The notes under the pieces are model-generated. The model searched no databases and was not told the origin of the DNA. It worked only from the letters and a program-made list of their open reading frames with translations. From Syntrophaceae bacterium UBA6109 (GTDB lineage Bacteria; Desulfobacterota; Syntrophia; Syntrophales; UBA6109), in contig DIWJ01000095.1 of NCBI GenBank assembly GCA_002428445.1, positions 1 through 17,240 on the forward strand: a DNA stretch of 17,240 nucleotides, in the 5' to 3' direction. Positions 1-6,363 of this stretch are shown piece after piece (position 1 is the stretch's first letter; each line of letters begins with the position of its first letter). The translations under genes were made by a program, and so were the position numbers.

Positions 1-2
1 GC

Positions 3-2486
3 CCGTTTTTCAACGGCCTGCTAAAGCGCAGCGACGTGCCGGGAAACCAGTACCAACATATTGCCATTCTTGATATTGGGTCCCCAAGTATGAATACGGG
101 CCTATATGGAAAATTCACAACCGGCACCGGTGGCTATGTTGAAAGTCTTTTCGGCGTATACGGTTATAGCTATTCCATCCGTACCGAACCCGATTGGGGC
201 GTCTTCACACTGGCGGCCGCAGCGACAAATACCTTTTCGAACCCGGGAGGCTCTTCAAGCTGGATGGGCCGTTTGTCCGGTTCCGGCGAATTCGGCCAAT
301 ACCTTCCGACGGAAACGACGATCGGATACTGGGATATGGGCTTCTGGACGGCAACCGTTCCCGACGGCACGTGGTCCGGCAACCGTCTGAACGGAACATT
401 GTCGGGCGAATTCCTCACCTTTAAAAAATACGGGACAATCGAGGGCGAGCTTCTGGGAACGTACGACGGTGACCATTCCTGGCAGGCCGTGGGCGCCGGC
501 ACCTGGCAGAAACAGAGCCTAGTGACGAACGAAGGCACTCTTTACTTCAGCAGTGCCGTCGGGGGCAGAATTTACGACCTGGTCAAGACGAAGACCGGAA
601 TGGCCAATAAGGATTCCCAAAATCCCAGCCTGGGGAGCTACTATTACAGCTACGGAAGCGATGAGACACGTTCCAAACGTTACGGAAGCAGCACCTTCAC
701 GGACAACGCCAAGAGGGTCAACGTGCGCTATGACATACCAGGGCCAAGCAACAATTATCTGAAAGAGGTCTGGACGGAGATCTTTGACGCTGCTTATCCA
801 TCCGATCCGACGAAAAGCAAATACACCTACGTCAGCACAACGTTTGACAACGAGGCTGATTACCTCTCCGACATGATCTCCACGTTGGAGACCGAGCCGG
901 ACTGGGGCGATGGTCCGGTCAGCATCTCATGCAATACATACTACCAGGCGGATGACGACAGTGATGTATACGGCATCATGGGGGGCATCGGCGACCTGTG
1001 GGCGAATTTGGGTTCCGCAACTGCCACGTCTCTCAAGTTTATGGGAAGCATCGATAAGATGTCCGACCTGGCAGATACGTACAACCTCTTCACGTCGAGC
1101 CTCCTGAGCTTCAACCCGTTGGTAAACCCGAACCCCTACGCCGATTCACAGACGCCGGACGGAGCGGGCGGGCGGAACGGCGCCTACTGGGCCTATCTCG
1201 GCAGTGTCATCGGAACGCCGGCTTCGCCGTCCTATGACGGTTACGGCATGGAGACACGCGGCCTGAGCGCCGGTTTGCAGGGCATGTTTTTCAACAACTC
1301 CGGTCAGGGCGGCATCATCTACAGCGACAACATCTCCGGGACGTATTATCCCGACCTGGGATACTGGAAGGCAACGGGCAACGCCTTTACGTATCAGATG
1401 ACCGACGCCACCGATACGACCACGCTTCTGAATTCCGGATGGACGCCGGCGACTTTTGTGAACCTCATCAACCAGACCAAGGTAAACTCCTACGGCATGT
1501 CATTCGGCGGCGGAACGGGCCTTTTGGGCGGTCTTGCGGCGGATCTGGTGGACAGCGGAGCAGTATCCCTGCTGTCTTCCAGGGGCGAAGACGTGACCTT
1601 CGGCGCTGCGCTGCCAATCGACAGACGGTGGAAGATCGAGCAGACGCTTCTCGGTGGCGGCTATGCGGGGAGTCCTCGCAACTGGGTCTTTAACATCAAC
1701 GATCCAGTTATCGTAACAGGTGAGGGCGAAAGCGCCACATACTCTGCAAATTCCGGGTTCATCCAGGCTACGGGGACCGATTACATCGGCGTGAAGATCG
1801 GCGAGCCAACCGACAGCACCTTCTCCGGCAATCTCCTGGGCGTCAACGCGGACTGGACCTCGGCCATGGCCTACGTCAAGGGCGGGATCATCAAGGGAAC
1901 CTTCGATCCGGTGAGGTCGACATGGAAGGCCGTCAACCTTGGAACCATCATGTCCGTCGACGGCTTCCTCAACCGCGTCGAAGGCATGGGCGACACTCAG
2001 AGGGCAGCCTTTGAAAAGGCAACGAAGATCCCCGCCTTCGAGGTGGGACGAGTGAATCTGTCTCTCTCCGACAACGCGGGTAACACAGCCCTAACCGCAG
2101 TAAACATGAACAATGTGACCTTCTTCACGACGGCCACAGACGCCGGCAAGATCAATCCCATACTGTGGGCAACGAAGGAGATAAACGGGACTTTCACGGC
2201 GACGCCCGTGCTGAGTACCAACCCCGTGAAACTGACAGGCGTTCCAAACAATGGCGGCGCCATCAATGCGACGTTCAACCCGGTGAAGTGGGAAACCAAC
2301 ATCTGGGGCGCGACCGTCCAGGGTGGCGGAACAATGAAGAATCCAAGCAACACGACCCTGAACATCCAGTTCAAGGGCGCGGCCACCGGGACGAAGGATA
2401 TGAGCACGTCGGGGAACTTCGGCACGACGGCCAACAACAATAGCGGCATGGGCGTCGGCGCAGGTCTCGTAAAGACCACGCCGTAG
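3..2486 (+). CDS. Large Gly/Thr/Ser-rich repeat protein, 3' part (function unknown)
   Basis: I do not recognise the function. The frame is open from base 3, so the gene begins outside the window. The GTG at 36 has no ribosome binding site and lies mid-domain, so it is not a credible start. About 827 residues are visible. They are rich in Gly, Thr, Ser, Asn and aromatic residues, poor in Cys, and without an obvious membrane helix, as in secreted or cell-surface beta-rich proteins. A degenerate motif G-T-[YF]-x(4-6)-W-[KQ]-A recurs near residues 141, 435 and 621 (counted from base 36), with a looser copy (ATFNPVKW) near 745. TEPDWG occurs twice, near residues 50 and 286. The protein ends in a Gly/Asn-rich tail and is followed by an intrinsic terminator. 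Coding is supported by length and by biased repeats in this frame only. Surface location is inference. Base composition looks somewhat less GC-rich than the housekeeping genes to the right. Confidence 0.75.
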   Translation, partial: PFFNGLLKRSDVPGNQYQHIAILDIGSPSMNTGLYGKFTTGTGGYVESLFGVYGYSYSIRTEPDWGVFTLAAAATNTFSNPGGSSSWMGRLSGSGEFGQYLPTETTIGYWDMGFWTATVPDGTWSGNRLNGTLSGEFLTFKKYGTIEGELLGTYDGDHSWQAVGAGTWQKQSLVTNEGTLYFSSAVGGRIYDLVKTKTGMANKDSQNPSLGSYYYSYGSDETRSKRYGSSTFTDNAKRVNVRYDIPGPSNNYLKEVWTEIFDAAYPSDPTKSKYTYVSTTFDNEADYLSDMISTLETEPDWGDGPVSISCNTYYQADDDSDVYGIMGGIGDLWANLGSATATSLKFMGSIDKMSDLADTYNLFTSSLLSFNPLVNPNPYADSQTPDGAGGRNGAYWAYLGSVIGTPASPSYDGYGMETRGLSAGLQGMFFNNSGQGGIIYSDNISGTYYPDLGYWKATGNAFTYQMTDATDTTTLLNSGWTPATFVNLINQTKVNSYGMSFGGGTGLLGGLAADLVDSGAVSLLSSRGEDVTFGAALPIDRRWKIEQTLLGGGYAGSPRNWVFNINDPVIVTGEGESATYSANSGFIQATGTDYIGVKIGEPTDSTFSGNLLGVNADWTSAMAYVKGGIIKGTFDPVRSTWKAVNLGTIMSVDGFLNRVEGMGDTQRAAFEKATKIPAFEVGRVNLSLSDNAGNTALTAVNMNNVTFFTTATDAGKINPILWATKEINGTFTATPVLSTNPVKLTGVPNNGGAINATFNPVKWETNIWGATVQGGGTMKNPSNTTLNIQFKGAATGTKDMSTSGNFGTTANNNSGMGVGAGLVKTTP

Positions 2487-2509
2487 CGACTCAAACCGAC
2501 CAAGGTCAG

Positions 2510-2551
2510 GAGGCATAAGGCCATATCAGCTTGTGCCTCTTTTTCTTTTCT
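2510..2551 (+). terminator. Intrinsic terminator after the repeat protein
   Basis: A 10-bp stem, GAGGCATAAG (2510-2519) pairing with CTTGTGCCTC (2530-2539) with one G-U pair, has a 10-base loop and a T-rich tail from 2540. It lies 24 bases after the stop codon of the repeat protein. The next gene starts only 35 bases after the T tract, so its promoter must overlap this hairpin or it depends on read-through. A weak promoter-like pair, TTGTGC (2531-2536) and TAAAAG (2554-2559) with 17-bp spacing, overlaps the right arm. Confidence 0.8.
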
Positions 2552-2585
2552 GCTAAAAGGTCACGAGAAAAATGGAGGTATCTTC

Positions 2586-3110
2586 ATGAAGCGACTATTG
2601 TTCTGTACGGCGGTTCTCGCTGCGTGCCTGATGGCCTTTCCCGTTTGGGCTGCACCCAAGGAACCGGCACTCAAGATCGGCGTCATCGATACAGGCAAGA
2701 TTATGAGGGAGTCTAAGGCGGCAAAAAGCGCCCAGGCCCTCTTCCAGAAGGAGTTGGAGGCAAAACGGGCCATCCTGACGGCCAAGGACAAGGAAATCCG
2801 TCTCCTCGACGCCGAGCTGAAGAATCCTGATGCAAAACTGACGGCGGAGGTCCGCAAGATCAAAGCAGACAAGCTCGCCCAGGAGGTCAAGGACTTCAAG
2901 CGCATGCAGACGGACCTCGACGAGGAGTTGAAAAAAAGGGACACCGAACTGACGCGCAAACTCGTCGAGGAGATCCGCCAGGTGATCCGGACACTCGTCA
3001 AGAACGAGAATTTCACGCTGATTTTGGAAAAGAATTCCCTCATTCACGCGGACGATGCGATCAACATCACCGACAAGGTCATCAGGCTCTACGACAGCCA
3101 GAAGAAGTAA
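2586..3110 (+). CDS. OmpH/Skp-family periplasmic chaperone
   Basis: The 174-residue product has a Sec signal peptide (basic MKR, hydrophobic core to about residue 20, AWA-type cleavage near VWAA). A short segment KIGVIDTGKIMRES follows, which is the typical OmpH/Skp strand. Next come about 80 residues of highly charged coiled coil (roughly 50-135) and a C-terminal strand-helix ending IRLYDSQKK. Skp proteins are trimeric, tentacle-shaped periplasmic holdases that keep outer-membrane proteins unfolded on the way to the BAM complex. Length and order match the family. ATG at 2586 follows a good GGAGG 8 bases upstream. Unusually, the gene is not beside bamA, lpxD or fabZ. It stands alone between two terminators, just after the giant repeat protein, so it may be a paralogue serving that exported protein (inference). 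Confidence 0.88.
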   Translation: MKRLLFCTAVLAACLMAFPVWAAPKEPALKIGVIDTGKIMRESKAAKSAQALFQKELEAKRAILTAKDKEIRLLDAELKNPDAKLTAEVRKIKADKLAQEVKDFKRMQTDLDEELKKRDTELTRKLVEEIRQVIRTLVKNENFTLILEKNSLIHADDAINITDKVIRLYDSQKK

Positions 3111-3155
3111 GCATCGAAGCGTCTCTATTGCTTCGCCAGGGAATGGACAAGAAAG

Positions 3156-3188
3156 AAAGGAGGCATATCCTGCGATATGCCTCCTTTT
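3156..3188. terminator. Bidirectional intrinsic terminator
   Basis: A perfect 14-bp stem, AAAGGAGGCATATC (3156-3169) and its complement (3174-3187), closes a 4-base loop. Ts on the plus-strand 3' side and an A-rich stretch (aagaaagaaa) on the 5' side give a usable U-rich tail in both directions. It sits between the convergent ompH-like gene and the zinc-ribbon gene and can serve both. Its left arm shares AGGAGGCATA with the terminator at 2510. Confidence 0.88.
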
Positions 3189-3237
3189 ACTGTCCTCGCT
3201 GTTCAGCTTTCCTCGCGTTCCTCCCCATCGAAAAGCC

Positions 3238-4182
3238 TTACGGCAGGATTTTCTCCGCTCCGGCAACCATGACCGTGGCCTTCGCGACGCCCGGAGGCTC
3301 ATGGGCGAAGACGACCATGAAGGGGATCTTGCCGCCTGGCGGCACGCGCTCGTTGGAGACGGTATTGCCCTGGGGCGAAGAAAGCTCATTCGCAATCGCC
3401 TCCTCCGTAAGCACCCAGAGGGCCTCGTCAACGAGAATGTTCCCGGCATGGGCCACCCGGTCGGTCAGGACAACGCCATAGGCATCGTAGAGCTCTCCTT
3501 TGATCTTGATGCGCGCCACCGTGAAAGACGAGCCGTTGACGGTCGTCCCCTCGACAACACGAATCTTGCCCATGATGCCGTTGTTGACGAAACGCTGCCG
3601 CACGTCCCGGATCTCGATCTGCCGCAGGCTGAACTCCTGGGAGGACTTTTCGGGACCCCACAGCCGCTCGACGGCCGGGATAGCCTGAAAGACGCCTTGA
3701 AGGATCGAATCGCCTCCCTGGGGGAAAAAGCGGAAGAAGACCGCCATCAGGAGCACGATCAGGAGCAGACCGTACAGAACGATCCGCACCGGCGTCAGGA
3801 TTCCTTTCTTTCTCTTCGCCTTGCGCGGCGTCTCTTCCTCTTCTTCCACGGCTGCGCTGAGTTCCTCCAGGTTCTCTTCGGCCTTGTCGATCTCCAGTTC
3901 GTCCGCGTCGTCAGCCGCCGCGGAAACCCGTTTTTCTTCAGGCGCCGGCGTATCCGTTTTCGCGGTCTCGCCTGCTTGCGATCTCGTCTGCACCGGCTTT
4001 TCCACGCCCGCCGCTGCGGTCTCTTCTCTGCGGGCCGACTGCGCATCGCCGGTGGAAGGAAGCGCGCCCTCCTGGAAAAAGACATGCCGACAGCGGCTGC
4101 AGCGGACCCAGAGCCCCTCCCCTGTCAGCAGACTTTCATCAAAGCGGAATTTGGTTTCGCAACGTTTGCACTGGATGATCAT
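3238..4182 (-). CDS. MJ0042-type zinc-ribbon / DUF3426 single-pass membrane protein
   Basis: The product has 314 residues. The N-terminus carries a zinc ribbon with CxxC pairs at Cys5/Cys8 and Cys28/Cys31, of the MJ0042 type (IQCKRCETKFRFDE...VRCSRC). Residues about 42-125 are an acidic, low-complexity, Ala/Glu-rich linker. A basic stretch (RKAKRKK) precedes one transmembrane helix at about 131-152, and the C-terminal about 150 residues form a DUF3426-like beta domain. This predicts a cytoplasmic ribbon and an extracytoplasmic C-domain. Such proteins are common in Proteobacteria and Desulfobacterota; their function is not established. ATG at 4182 follows GGAGAAATGC. It is the last gene of a minus-strand group after hpt, separated by a palindromic repeat element, and faces the terminator at 3156-3188. 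Confidence 0.85.
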   Translation of the reverse strand: MIIQCKRCETKFRFDESLLTGEGLWVRCSRCRHVFFQEGALPSTGDAQSARREETAAAGVEKPVQTRSQAGETAKTDTPAPEEKRVSAAADDADELEIDKAEENLEELSAAVEEEEETPRKAKRKKGILTPVRIVLYGLLLIVLLMAVFFRFFPQGGDSILQGVFQAIPAVERLWGPEKSSQEFSLRQIEIRDVRQRFVNNGIMGKIRVVEGTTVNGSSFTVARIKIKGELYDAYGVVLTDRVAHAGNILVDEALWVLTEEAIANELSSPQGNTVSNERVPPGGKIPFMVVFAHEPPGVAKATVMVAGAEKILP

Positions 4183-4222
4183 GCATTTCTCCCTGAGGCA
4201 ATCCTCGGAAAAACTGTTTTTG

Positions 4223-4360
4223 CAGGCCGTTCAAAAAGGCCCGGATGCAAGGCCCCCGATGGTTCGACAGGCTCACCATGACAATTCCCTCAGCCTGCCC
4301 TGAGCTTGTCGAAGGGAAGGATGAGGGAAACGCAGCAGGTGGGTCTTTTTCAACAGCCTG
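4223..4360. repeat. MITE-like palindromic repeat element with nested inverted repeats
   Basis: The outer arms are CAGGCCGTTCAAAAAGG (4223-4239) and the reverse complement of CAGGCTGTTGAAAAAGA (4344-4360), matching at 14 of 17 positions. Inside lies a second inverted pair, TTCGACAGGCTCA (4263-4275) and TGAGCTTGTCGAA (4301-4313), matching at 12 of 13. The 138-bp unit can fold into a long cruciform and has no coding content. Both arm types resemble dispersed intergenic repeats that I recall from Desulfobacterota genomes (recollection, not a search). The right end overlaps the last codons and stop of hpt. Confidence 0.75.
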
Positions 4361-4892
4361 TCTGACCGGTCCCGGACAGAGTACACACATCCGGTAAAAA
4401 CCGGGAACGTTCGTCGAAGTCGAGGCCGTAACCTACGACAAAGCCGTCGTCGATTGCAAAGCCCACGTAGTCTGCCTCGAAGGGGACTTTCCGGCGGGCC
4501 CGCTTGTCGAGCAGGGCGCAGACCCTGAGCGAGCGGGGATTTCTCTCCTTCAGCCAGTTCACGAGATACGTCAGGGTAAGCCCCGTATCGATGATATCCT
4601 CGACGATCAGGATATCCTTGTCCCGGATCGAGGTTTCGAGGTCCTTCGTGAGAACGACCTTCCCCGCACTCTGCGAACCGGATCCGTAGCTGGCCAGCCG
4701 CACGAAATCGATCACGCAGGGAACCTGCAGCGCCCGGATAAGATCCGCCATAAAGATGAAGGCGCCCTTCAGGACGCCGATCACGACAAGCTCGCGGCCC
4801 TGATAATCGCGGGAGACCACATCGGCGATCTCGCGGATGCGTTTCTCGATGGCTTCCCTGGGTATCAGGACCTTCCTTTTTGAATCGTCCAA
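4350..4892 (-). CDS. hpt: Hypoxanthine phosphoribosyltransferase
   Basis: The enzyme transfers phosphoribose from PRPP to hypoxanthine (and usually guanine) in cytoplasmic purine salvage. The 180-residue product shows the type I PRTase signature: an LKG loop at residues 41-43, the PRPP-binding motif VEDIIDTGLTL at about 97-107, the purine-specificity Lys130, DYVGF at 141-145 and the C-terminal GYGLDFDE at 154-161. The frame is open upstream, but a TTG at 4892 gives the usual family length and is preceded by GGAGGAG with 8-base spacing. The ATG at 4967 would add 25 unconserved residues. The C-terminus is odd: after the family-typical LPDVC, the last residues (GQTGC) and the TGA stop are encoded by the right arm of the palindromic element. 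It lies 81 bases after the CxxCC protein gene and is probably co-transcribed with it. Confidence 0.93.
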   Translation of the reverse strand: MDDSKRKVLIPREAIEKRIREIADVVSRDYQGRELVVIGVLKGAFIFMADLIRALQVPCVIDFVRLASYGSGSQSAGKVVLTKDLETSIRDKDILIVEDIIDTGLTLTYLVNWLKERNPRSLRVCALLDKRARRKVPFEADYVGFAIDDGFVVGYGLDFDERSRFLPDVCTLSGTGQTGC

Positions 4893-4973
4893 AGACCAAC
4901 CTCCTCCGGAGCCGTACAGGCCCGGGACCGACGGCGAAAGCGTAGCCGAGCGTCGAAAAACTGTCAATGAAAA

Positions 4974-5834
4974 TCAAGCGTCTTGCAGGGCGCGCACCGT
5001 ATCCGAGATGTGCGCCTCGATGATCTCCTCTGCACGGCGCAGTTCCCGCTCGCCGGAGAACACCGAGGAGAGACTCGCGAAGATCATGTCAAAGCGGGAT
5101 GGATCGCAGCCGAGCTTCCCGTAATCGATCCGGTCGATCATGTAGGAGGAGCCGTCGAAGTAGTATTTCCCCAGACGCTTGACGGACGGATCGCGGAAGG
5201 GCCAGTGCACCTTCAGAGACAGGTATTTGTGCGCCTTCCGTCTCGCCTCTCCCGTCCGGAAGGACGCTGCGCGCGGCGATTGCCCCAGACGGTCAGCGAC
5301 GAATTTCACGTACTGTTTGGTGAAATCGATATCGGTGACGCAGAGGCCATAGAGATACCAGTCGTCCAGGACGGCGATCAGGATCGCCCTCTCCGTTCCG
5401 GTCAGATAGGTGAAGCTGGGGCACAAATGTCCCCGGCAGAGTTCGCGGCCGTAAAACGATACGTCGCGGAGGTCGGAGCCGTTGTTGCAGGCGGGATGAA
5501 GCAGGCAGCCGACCCGCTTCTCCGCTTCGTCCAGAAAGCCCAGGTACTCGCAGCAGTAGATGACCTCGTACCGCTTGGCCGGATCTTCGTTCGCCGTCAC
5601 CCAGGCGGAAAAGGCGTGGAGCTCTTCGGGAGAGCGGCCCATCCGGCGGAACCGCAGCGTTCGCGCCCGCAGCCGCTCAGCCAGAGAATCCCGCGAGCTG
5701 TCCGCGTAGTTGTACAGGCCGCAGCAGGCGCCACAGGATTTTCCGGGATCGGGCTGGCAGAGATGATGGAGTTCCCCGTCCCCTTTCAGCCAACACCCGC
5801 GACCGCCGGATCGTCCTTCCATCTCCCCCTCCAT
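4974..5834 (-). CDS. Cys-rich protein with CxxCC motif (YkgJ-like, function unknown)
   Basis: The 286-residue protein has no signal peptide or membrane helix that I can see. Near the N-terminus is GKSCGACCG (Cys34, 37, 38), the CxxCC signature of YkgJ-type putative metal or Fe-S binding proteins. Further Cys residues lie in a cluster between about 90 and 140 (a CC pair, GCLLHPAC, RELCRGHLC). The C-terminal half is charged and helical. A role in binding a metal cluster is inference from the Cys pattern. The start is uncertain. ATG 5834 is used here; ATG 5822 has a GGAGG with 5-base spacing and may be the true one. It is the first gene of a minus-strand group with hpt and is transcribed divergently from the radical SAM operon. 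Confidence 0.75.
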   Translation of the reverse strand: MEGEMEGRSGGRGCWLKGDGELHHLCQPDPGKSCGACCGLYNYADSSRDSLAERLRARTLRFRRMGRSPEELHAFSAWVTANEDPAKRYEVIYCCEYLGFLDEAEKRVGCLLHPACNNGSDLRDVSFYGRELCRGHLCPSFTYLTGTERAILIAVLDDWYLYGLCVTDIDFTKQYVKFVADRLGQSPRAASFRTGEARRKAHKYLSLKVHWPFRDPSVKRLGKYYFDGSSYMIDRIDYGKLGCDPSRFDMIFASLSSVFSGERELRRAEEIIEAHISDTVRALQDA

Positions 5835-5860
5835 CTTTTTCGCCGCTGCCCACGGATGGT

Positions 5861-5889
5861 GCTATACCGAATCCGCGCCTGCCGCGCAA
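5861..5889 (-). promoter_or_regulatory. Putative sigma-70-type promoter for the CxxCC gene-hpt group
   Basis: On the minus strand, TTGCGC (5884-5889) and TATAGC (5861-5866) are separated by 17 bp, about 25 bases ahead of the start codon. The same TATA-like core reads on the plus strand as an extended -10 (TG-C-TATACC, 5860-5868), which could serve the divergent operon. Both matches are partial and the call rests mainly on position. Confidence 0.35.
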
Positions 5890-5967
5890 CGGGGAACCGA
5901 TTGCATCGCCCCGGCAAAGATGGTAGAGGGGAGCCGCCAAATCGAATCGAGACAGGATGCAATTCCC

Positions 5968-6348
5968 ATGGTACTGAAAGAAACAACCCCTCTGCCGAAC
6001 GGGCTCATGCTGGAGATCTGGGACCGTTCGCGGTCGATCGCCGCGGATACCGTCAAGGTTGAACTTCTCGCCCGGATCCCCGTGAAGGTCGAGCCTTCCC
6101 ACTTTCCCGAAAGGGAGCAGTTCGAACGTCTTGTCGCCGCCGCGGGGCCTGAAGTCCGCTACGAATACCGTCTGGAAAGGACTTTCGTCGCCGGAAACGC
6201 CGCGGAAACCGTCTTTGCGGAGCTCCTGAACACGTTCAAGAAGGATGCGCTCCCCTATCTGTCCAAGCCGGATTTTGCGCAGCGGCTTGTCCGCGCCCGC
6301 AGCCGGGAAATCGCCGCACAATCCTACCGCCAACCGGCGGGGAACTGA
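5968..6348 (+). CDS. Conserved-looking small protein of unknown function
   Basis: I do not recognise the family. The 126-residue protein (from ATG 5968) starts VLKETTPLPNGLMLEIWDRS and is mixed alpha/beta and charged, with no Cys cluster, signal peptide or membrane segment. It looks like a soluble cytoplasmic protein. An upstream in-frame ATG at 5920 would add 16 residues (VEGSRQIESRQDAIP) that look unlike the rest. Neither start has a strong ribosome binding site (AGGA about 10 bases before 5968). The gene ends 15 bases before the radical SAM start, so the two are almost certainly one transcript, and a role linked to that enzyme or to translation is possible by context only. Confidence 0.72.
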   Translation: MVLKETTPLPNGLMLEIWDRSRSIAADTVKVELLARIPVKVEPSHFPEREQFERLVAAAGPEVRYEYRLERTFVAGNAAETVFAELLNTFKKDALPYLSKPDFAQRLVRARSREIAAQSYRQPAGN

Positions 6349-6363
6349 CGGAGGAGTCGGGAA

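Noticed and set aside
36..38. GTG 36 as the start of the large repeat protein
   Set aside because: No ribosome binding site is present, the frame is open back to base 3, and the sequence there looks like the middle of a domain.
2573..2584. TGGAGGTATCTT shared by 2573-2584 and 12554-12565
   Set aside because: It is a 12-base match built on a Shine-Dalgarno core with no extension either side; most likely coincidence.
3055..4281. 408-codon plus-strand frame after ompH
   Set aside because: It crosses the perfect terminator at 3156-3188 and is antisense to the zinc-ribbon/DUF3426 gene, whose CxxC pairs, membrane helix and ribosome binding site are convincing.
4893..4967. ATG 4967 as the hpt start
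   Set aside because: It adds 25 unconserved residues. TTG 4892 has GGAGGAG at proper distance and yields the usual length.
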